Part shown: positions 28,639-37,850 of the stretch, in pieces
Layout of the letters: each line of letters begins with the position of its first letter
Numbering within the stretch: position 1 is the stretch's first letter
DNA from: an uncultured Pelagibacteraceae bacterium
Lineage (GTDB): Bacteria > Pseudomonadota > Alphaproteobacteria > Pelagibacterales > Pelagibacteraceae
Length of the DNA: 47,103 nucleotides
Assembly (NCBI GenBank): GCA_902510635.1
Contig: CABXCB010000004.1
Span: forward strand, 1-47,103
Direction: 5' to 3'
Program-made: the position numbers and the translations under genes
Notes under the pieces: generated by a model
What the model was told of the DNA's origin: nothing
What the model saw: the letters and a program-made list of their open reading frames with translations, nothing else
Database searches by the model: none

Positions 28639-30336
28639 ATGATTAATTTACTGAAGAAATTAATGAATGATAAAAATATTGATGGTTACATTATACCAAA
28701 AAATGATGAATTTTTTTCAGAATATTCATATCCTAATAGGTTAAAATTAATATCTAACTTTTCTGGTTCAGCAGGAATGGCAATAATCTTAAAAGATAAA
28801 AATTTATTATTTGTTGACGGTAGATATACATTACAAGCAAGCATAGAATGTGGAAATAATTTTAAAATATTTGAAATTCCTAAAATAAGACCTTTTGAAG
28901 TAATTAAAAAAATAAGTGATAAATTAATATTAGGATTTGACCCTAGATTATTTACCGAAATTAGTTTGAAATCAAATTTTAGAAATGTTTGTGATTTAAT
29001 ACCAATTAATAATAATTTAATTGATGAAATATTTAATTTAAAAAATAGATATAAACCTAAAAAGTTTTATTGTTTGAACGATATTGTGGCTGGCGAGAAA
29101 ATAACTTCTAAATTAAATAAATTATCTTCAATAATGAAAAATAAAAAAATAGATAATATATTTATAAGTGCACCTGAAAATTGTGCCTGGATATTAAATA
29201 TAAGGGGATTTGATAATCCAAATAGTCCAATTCCAAATTGTCAAATAATTATTAGTAACAAAAATATATTTTTTTTTTCTGATATAGAAAAAATAAAAAA
29301 AATTAAAAATTCAATTAAATATGAAAAAATTAAATTTTGTGAATTTAAAGAATTCCCAAAAGTAATTAATAGTTTAAAAGGAAAAAGCTTTTCTATTGAC
29401 CAAAATAGTTGCTCAATATTTAATAAAAGTATTATTTCTTCAAAATTTAATATTTTAAATAAAATTGACCCCTGCTATGCATTAAAAGCAATAAAAAATA
29501 AAATTGAAATTAAAAATATGATTGATGCACATATTGAAGATGGTGCTGCTTTAACAAAATTTCTATATTGGATTAAAAATAAAAAAAATTTTAATTTAAC
29601 TGAGGTAGATGCTGAAAAAAAATTAGAAAATTTTAGAAAAAAAAATACTAATTTTTTATATCCGAGTTTTAATACAATAGCTGGCTCAGGTCCAAATGGT
29701 GCAATAATACATTATAGAGCTGATAAAAAATCAAATAGAAAAATTAACAAAAAAGATATTTTTTTATGTGACTCGGGAGGACAGTATAAATATGGAACTA
29801 CTGATGTAACAAGGACTATATGTTTTTCAAAACCTACTTTAAAAATTAAAAATATTTTTACAAGAGTTCTAAAAGGTCATATTGCTGTTTATAATACTAA
29901 CTTAAATAAAATTGATACGGGAGAAGAAATAGATAAAAGAGCTAGACATTTTCTAAAAAAAGTTAACTTAGATTATGGACATGGTACTGGACACGGTGTT
30001 GGATATTTTTTAAATGTTCATGAGGGTCCACAAGCTATTTCAAAATATAATAGTGTAAAAATTGTACCAGGTATGATTTTAAGTAATGAGCCTGGATATT
30101 ATCAAAAAAATAAATTTGGAATTAGAATAGAAAATTTAGTTTTTGTTAGTAAAAATAAAAATAAAAAATTTTTTAAAAATTTGACTTTAGCCCCAATTGA
30201 TACTGACTTAATAAATTTTAAAATGCTAAATAATTCTGAAAAAAAGTATTTATTTAATTATCATACGAATATTTATGCGAAGATATCTAAATTTTTAAGT
30301 TCTAAAGAAAAAAATTGGCTTCAAAGTCTAATTTAA
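28639..30336 (+). CDS. pepP: Xaa-Pro aminopeptidase (M24)
   Basis: DGYIIPKNDEFFSEY, FVDGRYTLQA, FLCDSGGQYKYGTTDVTRTI, DYGHGTGHGVGYFLNVHEGP, SNEPGYY. Confidence 0.92.
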   Translation: MINLLKKLMNDKNIDGYIIPKNDEFFSEYSYPNRLKLISNFSGSAGMAIILKDKNLLFVDGRYTLQASIECGNNFKIFEIPKIRPFEVIKKISDKLILGFDPRLFTEISLKSNFRNVCDLIPINNNLIDEIFNLKNRYKPKKFYCLNDIVAGEKITSKLNKLSSIMKNKKIDNIFISAPENCAWILNIRGFDNPNSPIPNCQIIISNKNIFFFSDIEKIKKIKNSIKYEKIKFCEFKEFPKVINSLKGKSFSIDQNSCSIFNKSIISSKFNILNKIDPCYALKAIKNKIEIKNMIDAHIEDGAALTKFLYWIKNKKNFNLTEVDAEKKLENFRKKNTNFLYPSFNTIAGSGPNGAIIHYRADKKSNRKINKKDIFLCDSGGQYKYGTTDVTRTICFSKPTLKIKNIFTRVLKGHIAVYNTNLNKIDTGEEIDKRARHFLKKVNLDYGHGTGHGVGYFLNVHEGPQAISKYNSVKIVPGMILSNEPGYYQKNKFGIRIENLVFVSKNKNKKFFKNLTLAPIDTDLINFKMLNNSEKKYLFNYHTNIYAKISKFLSSKEKNWLQSLI

Positions 30337-32349
30337 AAGTTTTCTCCATTCTGCTTGACTAATCACTTTTATATTTAAATCTCTTGCTTGCTTAATTTTT
30401 TTTGTGGTGGGTTTTTCGCCTATTACTAAGTAATCAAGTTTTTTATTTACATTGTTCAAAATTTTTCCTGAATTTTTTTCTGTAAGTGATTTTGCTTCTG
30501 CCCTACTAATATTTAAAAGTTTTCCCGTAAACATAAACGTTTTATTTTTTAGTTTACCTTTTTTATTTTGTTCAACTTTTTCAATTTCTAAGATTGGTAT
30601 AAGTTTATTAACAACATTAACATTGATTTTATCATAAAAAAAATTTTTTAATGATTTAATCTGCGTCTCTCCCATACCATCTAAACTACTTAACGAATTA
30701 AAATTAAAATTTTCTGTCAATTTTCTAAAACTTTCTATGTTTAAAAAATATTCAGACAATAGCTTCGCATTTTCTTGCCCTATATGTCTAATACCTAGAG
30801 AAAATATAAATTTGTCTAAATTAATAACTTTTGATTTTTCAATTGATTTTTTTAAATTATTAACTGATAATTCTCCCCATCCTTCTAGTTTCACAATTTT
30901 AGAATAATTTAATGAAAATATATCAAAGGGTAATTTTATAATTTTTAAATCCCAAAATTTTTCAACAACCTTTTTTCCCAATCCCTCTATGTTAAATGCA
31001 TCTTTTGAAACAAAATGCTTAATTTTTTCTATAGCAATTTTTTCACATTTATACCCTTCGCTAGAACACCTTTGCACTGCATCATATTTTTTTGTAATTT
31101 TATTGTAATCTTTAATTACTTTAGATCTACATGACGGGCATTGTTTTGGAAAAGAAAATTTTTTTTCTTGTCCAGATCTTTTTTTTAAATCTACAGAAAG
31201 TACATGTGGAATAACATCTCCCGCTCTTTCAACTTTAACTGTATCTCCAATTCTAATATCTTTTCTTATTATTTCTTCTTCATTATGAAGAGTTGCATTT
31301 GAAACTACAACACCTCCAATATTTACAGGCTTTATTTTAGCAACTGGAGTTAATGCTCCTGTTCTTCCAATTTGAATTTCAATATTTAATATTTTTGAAA
31401 ATGAACTATCTGCTGAAAATTTATGTGCAATTGCCCATCTTGGAGCATTTGCAATAAAACCTAATCTTTTTTGTAAATCCAAATCATTTATCTTGTAGAC
31501 TAATCCATCAACATCAAAATTTAAATCAAATCTTTTGTTTTCAAATTCTTGATGATTTTGTACTAAATTACTTACTCCAGAAATAACTTTATTATGATCG
31601 TTAATATTAAAGCCCCACAATTTAAGAATATCTAAAAATTCAGATTGTTTCTTAAATTTAAAATCACTGCAAAAACCAAAAGTATAAGCTATAAATTTAA
31701 GTGGAATTTTTTTTGTTTCATTAGGATCTTTTTGTCTTAGAGATCCAGAAGCTGCATTTCTTGGGTTGGCAAATCGATCTTTTATTTTTTCGAAATCTTT
31801 TTTTCCGATATATACCTCTCCCCTTATATCAATATCTTCTGGGAAATTTTTTTCATTTATTACTTTTGGAATATCCTTAATAGTTCTTAGATTCTCTGTA
31901 ATTACTTCACCTTCAATTCCATCTCCTCTTGACAAACCTAAAATAAACTTTTTATTTTTATAAGTTAAAGATGCTGAGATACCATCTATTTTAGGTTCAA
32001 CACTATATTCAATTAAATTTGAATTATTTATATTTAAGTAATTAGATATTTTTTTTTCAAAATTTTTTAAATCATTAAAATCAAAAGCATTTGATAAAGA
32101 TAACATTTTAACTCTATGTTTAGATTTTAAAAATTTTTTAGATGGTTTTGCTCCTATTGATGTGGATGGTGAGTCTATGCTTTTTAAATACTCAAAATTA
32201 TTTTCTAATTCTAATATATTTTTTTTTAATTTATCATAGTCAGAATCTGATATTGATGGATTACTTTTATCATAATAAAGTTTATTATATTTTTTTAATT
32301 CCTTGATTTTTATTGAATATTCTTTTTCAATTAAATTCCTACTTTTCAT
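30328..32349 (-). CDS. ligA: NAD-dependent DNA ligase
   Basis: YYDKSNPSISDSDYDKL, EPKIDGISASLTYKN, FANPRNAASGSLRQ, IGRTGALTPVAKIKPV, zinc Cys cluster CPSCRSKV, C-terminal BRCT. Confidence 0.96.
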   Translation of the reverse strand: MKSRNLIEKEYSIKIKELKKYNKLYYDKSNPSISDSDYDKLKKNILELENNFEYLKSIDSPSTSIGAKPSKKFLKSKHRVKMLSLSNAFDFNDLKNFEKKISNYLNINNSNLIEYSVEPKIDGISASLTYKNKKFILGLSRGDGIEGEVITENLRTIKDIPKVINEKNFPEDIDIRGEVYIGKKDFEKIKDRFANPRNAASGSLRQKDPNETKKIPLKFIAYTFGFCSDFKFKKQSEFLDILKLWGFNINDHNKVISGVSNLVQNHQEFENKRFDLNFDVDGLVYKINDLDLQKRLGFIANAPRWAIAHKFSADSSFSKILNIEIQIGRTGALTPVAKIKPVNIGGVVVSNATLHNEEEIIRKDIRIGDTVKVERAGDVIPHVLSVDLKKRSGQEKKFSFPKQCPSCRSKVIKDYNKITKKYDAVQRCSSEGYKCEKIAIEKIKHFVSKDAFNIEGLGKKVVEKFWDLKIIKLPFDIFSLNYSKIVKLEGWGELSVNNLKKSIEKSKVINLDKFIFSLGIRHIGQENAKLLSEYFLNIESFRKLTENFNFNSLSSLDGMGETQIKSLKNFFYDKINVNVVNKLIPILEIEKVEQNKKGKLKNKTFMFTGKLLNISRAEAKSLTEKNSGKILNNVNKKLDYLVIGEKPTTKKIKQARDLNIKVISQAEWRKLLN

Positions 32350-33190
32350 TTTTTAATAAAGATTTTATTTTATCTAAAGTAGTTTTTTTATCTTTTTTTC
32401 TTTTTCTTTTTGAAATTTTTTCATAATCTCTATTGAAAACTTTATACGACTCTCTATACCAATCACTAGATTGATAATTATATCCTAATAAAGCTGCATA
32501 ACCTTTAGATTCTTCAATTAAACCAATTTTATAATGAATTTCGACTAATCTATGAAGTGCTTCTTCAACATAAATTGTAGTATCATAATTATGTAAAACA
32601 TTTTTATATCTATTAATTGCTGGTATCCATTTTTCTCTTTCAATATAATATTGTGCCAAGTACATTTCTTTTGATGCTAAAATTTCTTCTATTAGTTCCA
32701 ACTTAAATCTGGCATCTAATGCAAATTCTGAGTTTGAAAAATTATTTATTACATAATTAAAGTTTTGCTTTGCATCTATAATTGATCCCAAGTCTTTTTT
32801 TTCATCAGCAATTTGATCATAATGACACATTCCTAATAAGTAGTATGCATAAACTATTCTTTTGTGATTTGGATATATCTTGATAAATCTTTCTAATTCA
32901 TCAATAGCATTTATATAATAAGACTGTTTATAATAAGAATAAGCTGACATTAAGGATGACCTTGGTGCCCATAAGGATTGCGGATAAAGTAATTCTGCTT
33001 CAGTAAATTTTTTTGCAGCTCCTAGCCCATCTCCTTTATCTAAGAGTTTCAGACCTTCTTCATACGCGTCGATCATTTGAAGATCTAAATCTTTTTCTTT
33101 TAAAACAGATATGTCTTTTTCATTATTATTTTTACATGAAAAAATAAATAAAAAACTAAAAATTAGAATAAATCTAAGAAAAATTATCAT
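32339..33190 (-). CDS. bamD: Outer membrane assembly lipoprotein BamD
   Basis: Lipobox-like FIFSCKNN, TPR region YEEGLKLLDKGDGLGAAKKFTEAELLYPQSLWAPRSSLMSAYSYYKQ. Confidence 0.88.
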   Translation of the reverse strand: MIIFLRFILIFSFLFIFSCKNNNEKDISVLKEKDLDLQMIDAYEEGLKLLDKGDGLGAAKKFTEAELLYPQSLWAPRSSLMSAYSYYKQSYYINAIDELERFIKIYPNHKRIVYAYYLLGMCHYDQIADEKKDLGSIIDAKQNFNYVINNFSNSEFALDARFKLELIEEILASKEMYLAQYYIEREKWIPAINRYKNVLHNYDTTIYVEEALHRLVEIHYKIGLIEESKGYAALLGYNYQSSDWYRESYKVFNRDYEKISKRKRKKDKKTTLDKIKSLLKNEK

Positions 33191-33229
33191 TTAAAATTAT
33201 TATCAGAATTTAAAAAAATATTCTAATTA

Positions 33230-34180
33230 TTATGCTATGGATTTTAGTATAGATTTATTGATAAAAGTATAAGGAAGAGACTTTTCTTTAATCTCAAATA
33301 TAGAATAATTATTTTGATCATTAAATACTTTTCTTAATAGCTGATTTGTCAGACTGTGCCCTCCTTCAGAACATTTAATGGATCCTATGATTTTATATCC
33401 TGAAAGGTATAGATCTCCCATACAATCTAAAATTTTATGATTTACAAATTCTAATTTATTTCTTAATCCTTCTTTATTTAAAACTTCACTACCTTTTACA
33501 ACTACTGCATTATCCAAATTTCCACCCTTTGCTAATCCCATTTTTTTCAATTTTTCTACATCTTCATACAAACAAAATGTTCTTGAATTATATATTTCTG
33601 ATAAATCGTTTTCGTATATATTTATTTTATTTTTTTGATTACCAATTAATGGATTTGAAAAATTTATTTCAAAATCTATATCTAAGCTTACATTAGATTT
33701 ATCAATCTGAATAAACTTTGATCCATCTTTAACTTCTACTTTATTTGTAATTTTTATTAACTTAATTGGTGTTTCACTAGTATCAAAGCCAACTTCTAGG
33801 AATTTTTCTACAAAAAATTTGGCTGAACCATCAATTATTGGCACTTCCTGTGAATCTATTTCTACTAACACATTATCTACACCTAAACCATAAAGTGCGC
33901 CCATTAAGTGCTCTATTGTAGAAACTGAAACTCCATAATCATTTGAAACAGTTGTGCAAAGAGTTGCATTTGTTACATTGTAAACATTTGGTACAATTAC
34001 ATTGTTATTTTTAAGATCTATTCTTTTAAAAGTTATTCCAGTATTTGGCTTTGAAGGAAATATTGTCATTGATACTTCTTTACCGGTATGCAATCCAATG
34101 CCCTTGAACTTTACTTGTTTTGCTAAAGTTTTTTGATTAAGAATAGACATAATTGAAAGATACATTGATAACTTCTTCAA
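33230..34180 (-). CDS. lpxC: UDP-3-O-acyl-N-acetylglucosamine deacetylase
   Basis: NQKTLAKQVKFKGIGLHTGKEVSMTIFPS, STIEHLMGALYGLGVDNVLVEIDSQEVPIIDGSA, FVNHKILDCMGDLYLSG, GGHSLTNQLL; start likely one of the internal Met codons. Confidence 0.95.
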   Translation of the reverse strand: MKKLSMYLSIMSILNQKTLAKQVKFKGIGLHTGKEVSMTIFPSKPNTGITFKRIDLKNNNVIVPNVYNVTNATLCTTVSNDYGVSVSTIEHLMGALYGLGVDNVLVEIDSQEVPIIDGSAKFFVEKFLEVGFDTSETPIKLIKITNKVEVKDGSKFIQIDKSNVSLDIDFEINFSNPLIGNQKNKINIYENDLSEIYNSRTFCLYEDVEKLKKMGLAKGGNLDNAVVVKGSEVLNKEGLRNKLEFVNHKILDCMGDLYLSGYKIIGSIKCSEGGHSLTNQLLRKVFNDQNNYSIFEIKEKSLPYTFINKSILKSIA

Positions 34181-34215
34181 AAAAATTCAACAAATGTTAC
34201 AAGAAAATACAGATA

Positions 34216-35382
34216 TTAATTAAATAAGTGAAAAAATTTCTCAAAAAAACCTTTATTTTTACGTTTTTTTGGTTGAAAACTAACTTCTTGAGAATTTTCT
34301 GACTGCACAAAATTAAACCCTGAGTCGCAAATTAAATTTGTATTTTCTTCAAAAAAGCTAATTTCATTAAAAAAATCAAATTTATCCTCTAAGTATATTG
34401 AGTTTTTATTTAATATTTTTGATCCATCTCCAATAAAAATCAAAATACAGTTATCTTTATTTTGAAAAAATGCATTAAAATATTCATCAACTAAGTTTAA
34501 TTTAATTATTTCATCGACTCTAGCAAAAATAACTTTTTTTGATAATTCAGGGTCTTCTAATTTATTGCTAGTATCTGCATTATTTTCAAATGTAATTTCT
34601 GATTGATTTAAACTTTTTTTTAATTTTTCTGCCTCATCATGGCTAATGTTTAATAGTATTGAAATATCATTAGTTATATGTCTTCCCCCTACTGGTAGAA
34701 TATTAAAGTATAATATTCTGTTGTCCTGAAAAACAGTTATTGCACTTTTTCCATAACCAATATCTAAGATAACTTTTTTATTAAAATCATTAAATAATGA
34801 ATTGTAATTATTTGATCTTATATAGCTTGAACAATAAATATTATCTATTTTTAAGTAATTATTATTAAAGCCATCTTGTAAATTTTTCCAAATACTATCA
34901 GAAAAACATATAAATTTTAATTCAATTATTATTGAAGTATAACTAATTTCTTTGTCAGGAACTTTAAAAAATTCTTCGTCATCAAATGTAAATTTTTTAA
35001 CAATCATGTGAATAATTTTTTTGTTAAAATAATTTTTTTGAACTAAGATTTTTGCTTCGTTTAATAATAAACTAATATCATTTTTTGAATACTTATTGCT
35101 ATCAGAAATTTTTTTTATAGAAATATCTATAGAAAACATATCAGGAGTATCAATCATTAGATTGATATTTTTAATATGTTTATCAACATTTTTTTCTGCT
35201 GATTTAATCAAATCTCTTATAACTTGATTTGAATTCTTTATATCAAAATATTTATAACTAAAATTTGAAATACATTCTCTTTCAGAAATAAAAACATTTT
35301 TTTTTGTTTCCTTATTATATACACCTAACCTTATTTTGGATGATCCAAAGTCTATAAAAACATTTAAGCTTTTTTCATTCAT
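34216..35382 (-). CDS. ftsA: Cell division protein FtsA (divergent)
   Basis: FIDFGSSKIRLGVYN, VILDIGYGKSAITVFQDNRILYFNILPVGGRHITNDIS; C-terminal amphipathic tail NKGFFEKFFHLFN; synteny after ftsQ. Confidence 0.85.
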   Translation of the reverse strand: MNEKSLNVFIDFGSSKIRLGVYNKETKKNVFISERECISNFSYKYFDIKNSNQVIRDLIKSAEKNVDKHIKNINLMIDTPDMFSIDISIKKISDSNKYSKNDISLLLNEAKILVQKNYFNKKIIHMIVKKFTFDDEEFFKVPDKEISYTSIIIELKFICFSDSIWKNLQDGFNNNYLKIDNIYCSSYIRSNNYNSLFNDFNKKVILDIGYGKSAITVFQDNRILYFNILPVGGRHITNDISILLNISHDEAEKLKKSLNQSEITFENNADTSNKLEDPELSKKVIFARVDEIIKLNLVDEYFNAFFQNKDNCILIFIGDGSKILNKNSIYLEDKFDFFNEISFFEENTNLICDSGFNFVQSENSQEVSFQPKKRKNKGFFEKFFHLFN

Positions 35383-36064
35383 TGGATAAAATTAACTGAT
35401 TTGACACTCTTAAATCAATTATATTCTTTTTAAATTGATTATTATTTATTATTTTATTTGCAATACTCAGTGCTTCTTCTAAATCTTTAATTGGAAATTT
35501 AATTAATATGTTGTCTTTATTTTTTATATCTATTCTGCCACTTGGATAAAAAAAAATCTCTTTAATTTCATGATAATTAAAATCAGATGAATAAAGAGTT
35601 TTTTTAAAAGATGTAAATTTCTCAGCAGAAAATTTTCCAAATACAATTGGTAAATCTTCATAATTATTAAATTTTTGGGTAGCTATAAATTTGCTATTTG
35701 ATCCAATAAGAAATATTTCATTATTTTTTATTGTTTTTGCTAAAAAATCAGTTTTTTTTAATTCTAAAATAATTTTTGAGGGATATAATTTTATAATATT
35801 ATATGTTTCAATAAAATTATATTTGTTAATTTGGTCTTCTAAAATTTTTTTATCAATAAAGAAAATATTAGTATTTTTCAAAAAATCTAAATTTTTTTCT
35901 ATTTCTAAATTTATTGTTTTTTCTAACCCTCTCACTTCTATATATTTCAAGTTATAGAATGAATCTTTTTTTTCTACAAATAATTTACTATTAATTGATG
36001 ATAAAAATAAAATAATTAAAAAAAGAAATAAAAATTTTTTTTTTTTATCTGTATATTGATGCAT
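35375..36064 (-). CDS. ftsQ: Cell division protein FtsQ
   Basis: N-terminal TM, POTRA-like LKYIEVRGLEKTINLEIEKNLDFLKNTNIFFIDKKIL; between ddl and ftsA. Confidence 0.82.
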   Translation of the reverse strand: MHQYTDKKKKFLFLFLIILFLSSINSKLFVEKKDSFYNLKYIEVRGLEKTINLEIEKNLDFLKNTNIFFIDKKILEDQINKYNFIETYNIIKLYPSKIILELKKTDFLAKTIKNNEIFLIGSNSKFIATQKFNNYEDLPIVFGKFSAEKFTSFKKTLYSSDFNYHEIKEIFFYPSGRIDIKNKDNILIKFPIKDLEEALSIANKIINNNQFKKNIIDLRVSNQLILSNE

Positions 36065-36962
36065 CTTTTATTATCCAATCAATTAAATTTAAAAAAGAAA
36101 TATTGTTGAATCTTGCTATTTCAGGGACTAATGAAAGTGAAGTCATCCCAGGTTGGGTATTAATTTCTAGAAGATAAAATTTATTTTTATAAAACTTAAA
36201 ATCTGACCTGGTTACACCTTTGCACCCAATGATTTTATGAGCTTTTAAAGCTATATTTAATACTTCTTTTAATTTTTTATTATTTATTTTAACTGGAATA
36301 ATATGTTTGGTTTTTGATTTTACATTATATTTTGCTTGATAGTCATAAAATTTTCTTTTCGGTACTAATTCTATAGCTCCTAGTTTTCTTTTACCCATTA
36401 TTGCAACTTGAATTTCTCTTCCAGGAATATATTTTTCTATCATTACTTCTTTGTATGATGATAATTTATTTAATTTTTTGAAAAAATTTCTCTTACTGCA
36501 TATATAAACCTCTACACTTGATCCTTCATTAAAAGGCTTTATTACAACTGGAAAGTTTAATTTAGACTTAATTTTTTTTATTAATTTATATTTTTTTTGA
36601 GATTGGTTAAATTTATACTTAATATATTTTGGAGTTAAAATATTATTTTTAATAAATATTTTTTTTGACAATTCCTTATCAATTGCAATTGAAGATGGTA
36701 ATACACCTGAATGAGTATACTTTATTTTTTCAGATTCTAAGATTGATTGTATATATCCATCTTCACCATATCGACCATGCAAAGCATTAAAAACTACATC
36801 AGGTTTAAATAATCTTAGATTTTTAATTAAATCTCCCTTGGGTTCAAAAATTTTGACATAATATTTTTTTTTAATCTCATTAAAAACTCCTTTTGCAGTT
36901 TTTAGACTAATTTCTCTTTCTTTTGAAAAACCACCAGCAAGAATTAAAATTTTTTTTTTCAT
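36045..36962 (-). CDS. ddl: D-alanine--D-alanine ligase
   Basis: ILAGGFSKEREISLKTAKGV, FNALHGRYGEDGYIQSILE, VIKPFNEGSSVEVYI, LEINTQPGMTSLSLVPEIA. Confidence 0.94.
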   Translation of the reverse strand: MKKKILILAGGFSKEREISLKTAKGVFNEIKKKYYVKIFEPKGDLIKNLRLFKPDVVFNALHGRYGEDGYIQSILESEKIKYTHSGVLPSSIAIDKELSKKIFIKNNILTPKYIKYKFNQSQKKYKLIKKIKSKLNFPVVIKPFNEGSSVEVYICSKRNFFKKLNKLSSYKEVMIEKYIPGREIQVAIMGKRKLGAIELVPKRKFYDYQAKYNVKSKTKHIIPVKINNKKLKEVLNIALKAHKIIGCKGVTRSDFKFYKNKFYLLEINTQPGMTSLSLVPEIARFNNISFLNLIDWIIKDASIYR

Positions 36963-37850
36963 TTATTCAACTAAAACTATTTCTAGATCTAAATTAATTC
37001 CTGTTTTTTTTTTTACACTTTCTTTTACAAAATCTATTAATTTTTTCATATCTTTATAATTTGCATTACCCTTGTTAATAAAAAAATTTGCATGTTTATT
37101 TGATACAATTGCATCACCAAATTGTGTATTACCTGGTATTGACTCTTTTATTATTTCCCAAACTTTTTTATCTGTTTGTTTTATTGGATTCTTAAATGTA
37201 CTTCCACCGGTTTTGACTCTGGTTGGTTGCGCTTCTTCTTTTTTACTTTTTAAATTTTTTATTTTTTCTTTAATTTCTTCTTTTTTTTTTTTATTTCCTT
37301 TAAAAGAAGCGCTAAGAAAAATTAGATCTTTTGATAAATTGCAAGATCTATAGTCAAATATAATATCTTTTCTTTGAATTGTTAGAACTTCACCAAATCT
37401 ATTAATAGCTTGTACTGAAATTAAAATATCTTTGAATTCACTTCCAAAACATCCTGAATTCATTCTTATGCCTCCCCCTATAGTTCCTGGAATACACGAT
37501 AAAAATTCAAAACCACCTAAGTCATTTTCAGCAGCAAACTCAGATAGTGATTTATCTAAGACGCCACTACCTGCAACTATAATATTTTCATTAAGTAAAG
37601 AAATTCTTGAAAAGTTTTTACTTAATTTAATTACTACTCCTTCAAATGTATCATCTTTGAACAAAACATTAGATCCAGCACCTAAAATAAAAAATTTTTT
37701 CTCATTTTGGTATAATTTTAAAAATTCTATTAAATCTTGAAGAGTGTCTGGCTTAAAATAAATTTTTGTGGATCCCCCAATATTTAACCAATTAAGTTTT
37801 TTAATACTATAATTAAAATAAATTTTTCCACCTAAATTTTTATTACTCAT
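36963..37850 (-). CDS. murB: UDP-N-acetylenolpyruvoylglucosamine reductase
   Basis: WLNIGGSTKIYFKP, ILGAGSNVLFKD, FEFLSCIPGTIGGGIRMNSGCFGSEF, GGSTFKNP. Confidence 0.95.
   Translation of the reverse strand: MSNKNLGGKIYFNYSIKKLNWLNIGGSTKIYFKPDTLQDLIEFLKLYQNEKKFFILGAGSNVLFKDDTFEGVVIKLSKNFSRISLLNENIIVAGSGVLDKSLSEFAAENDLGGFEFLSCIPGTIGGGIRMNSGCFGSEFKDILISVQAINRFGEVLTIQRKDIIFDYRSCNLSKDLIFLSASFKGNKKKKEEIKEKIKNLKSKKEEAQPTRVKTGGSTFKNPIKQTDKKVWEIIKESIPGNTQFGDAIVSNKHANFFINKGNANYKDMKKLIDFVKESVKKKTGINLDLEIVLVE

Noticed and set aside
37072-37740. Two plus-strand ORFs antisense to murB
   Set aside because: Fully inside a confident murB CDS; no recognisable domain.
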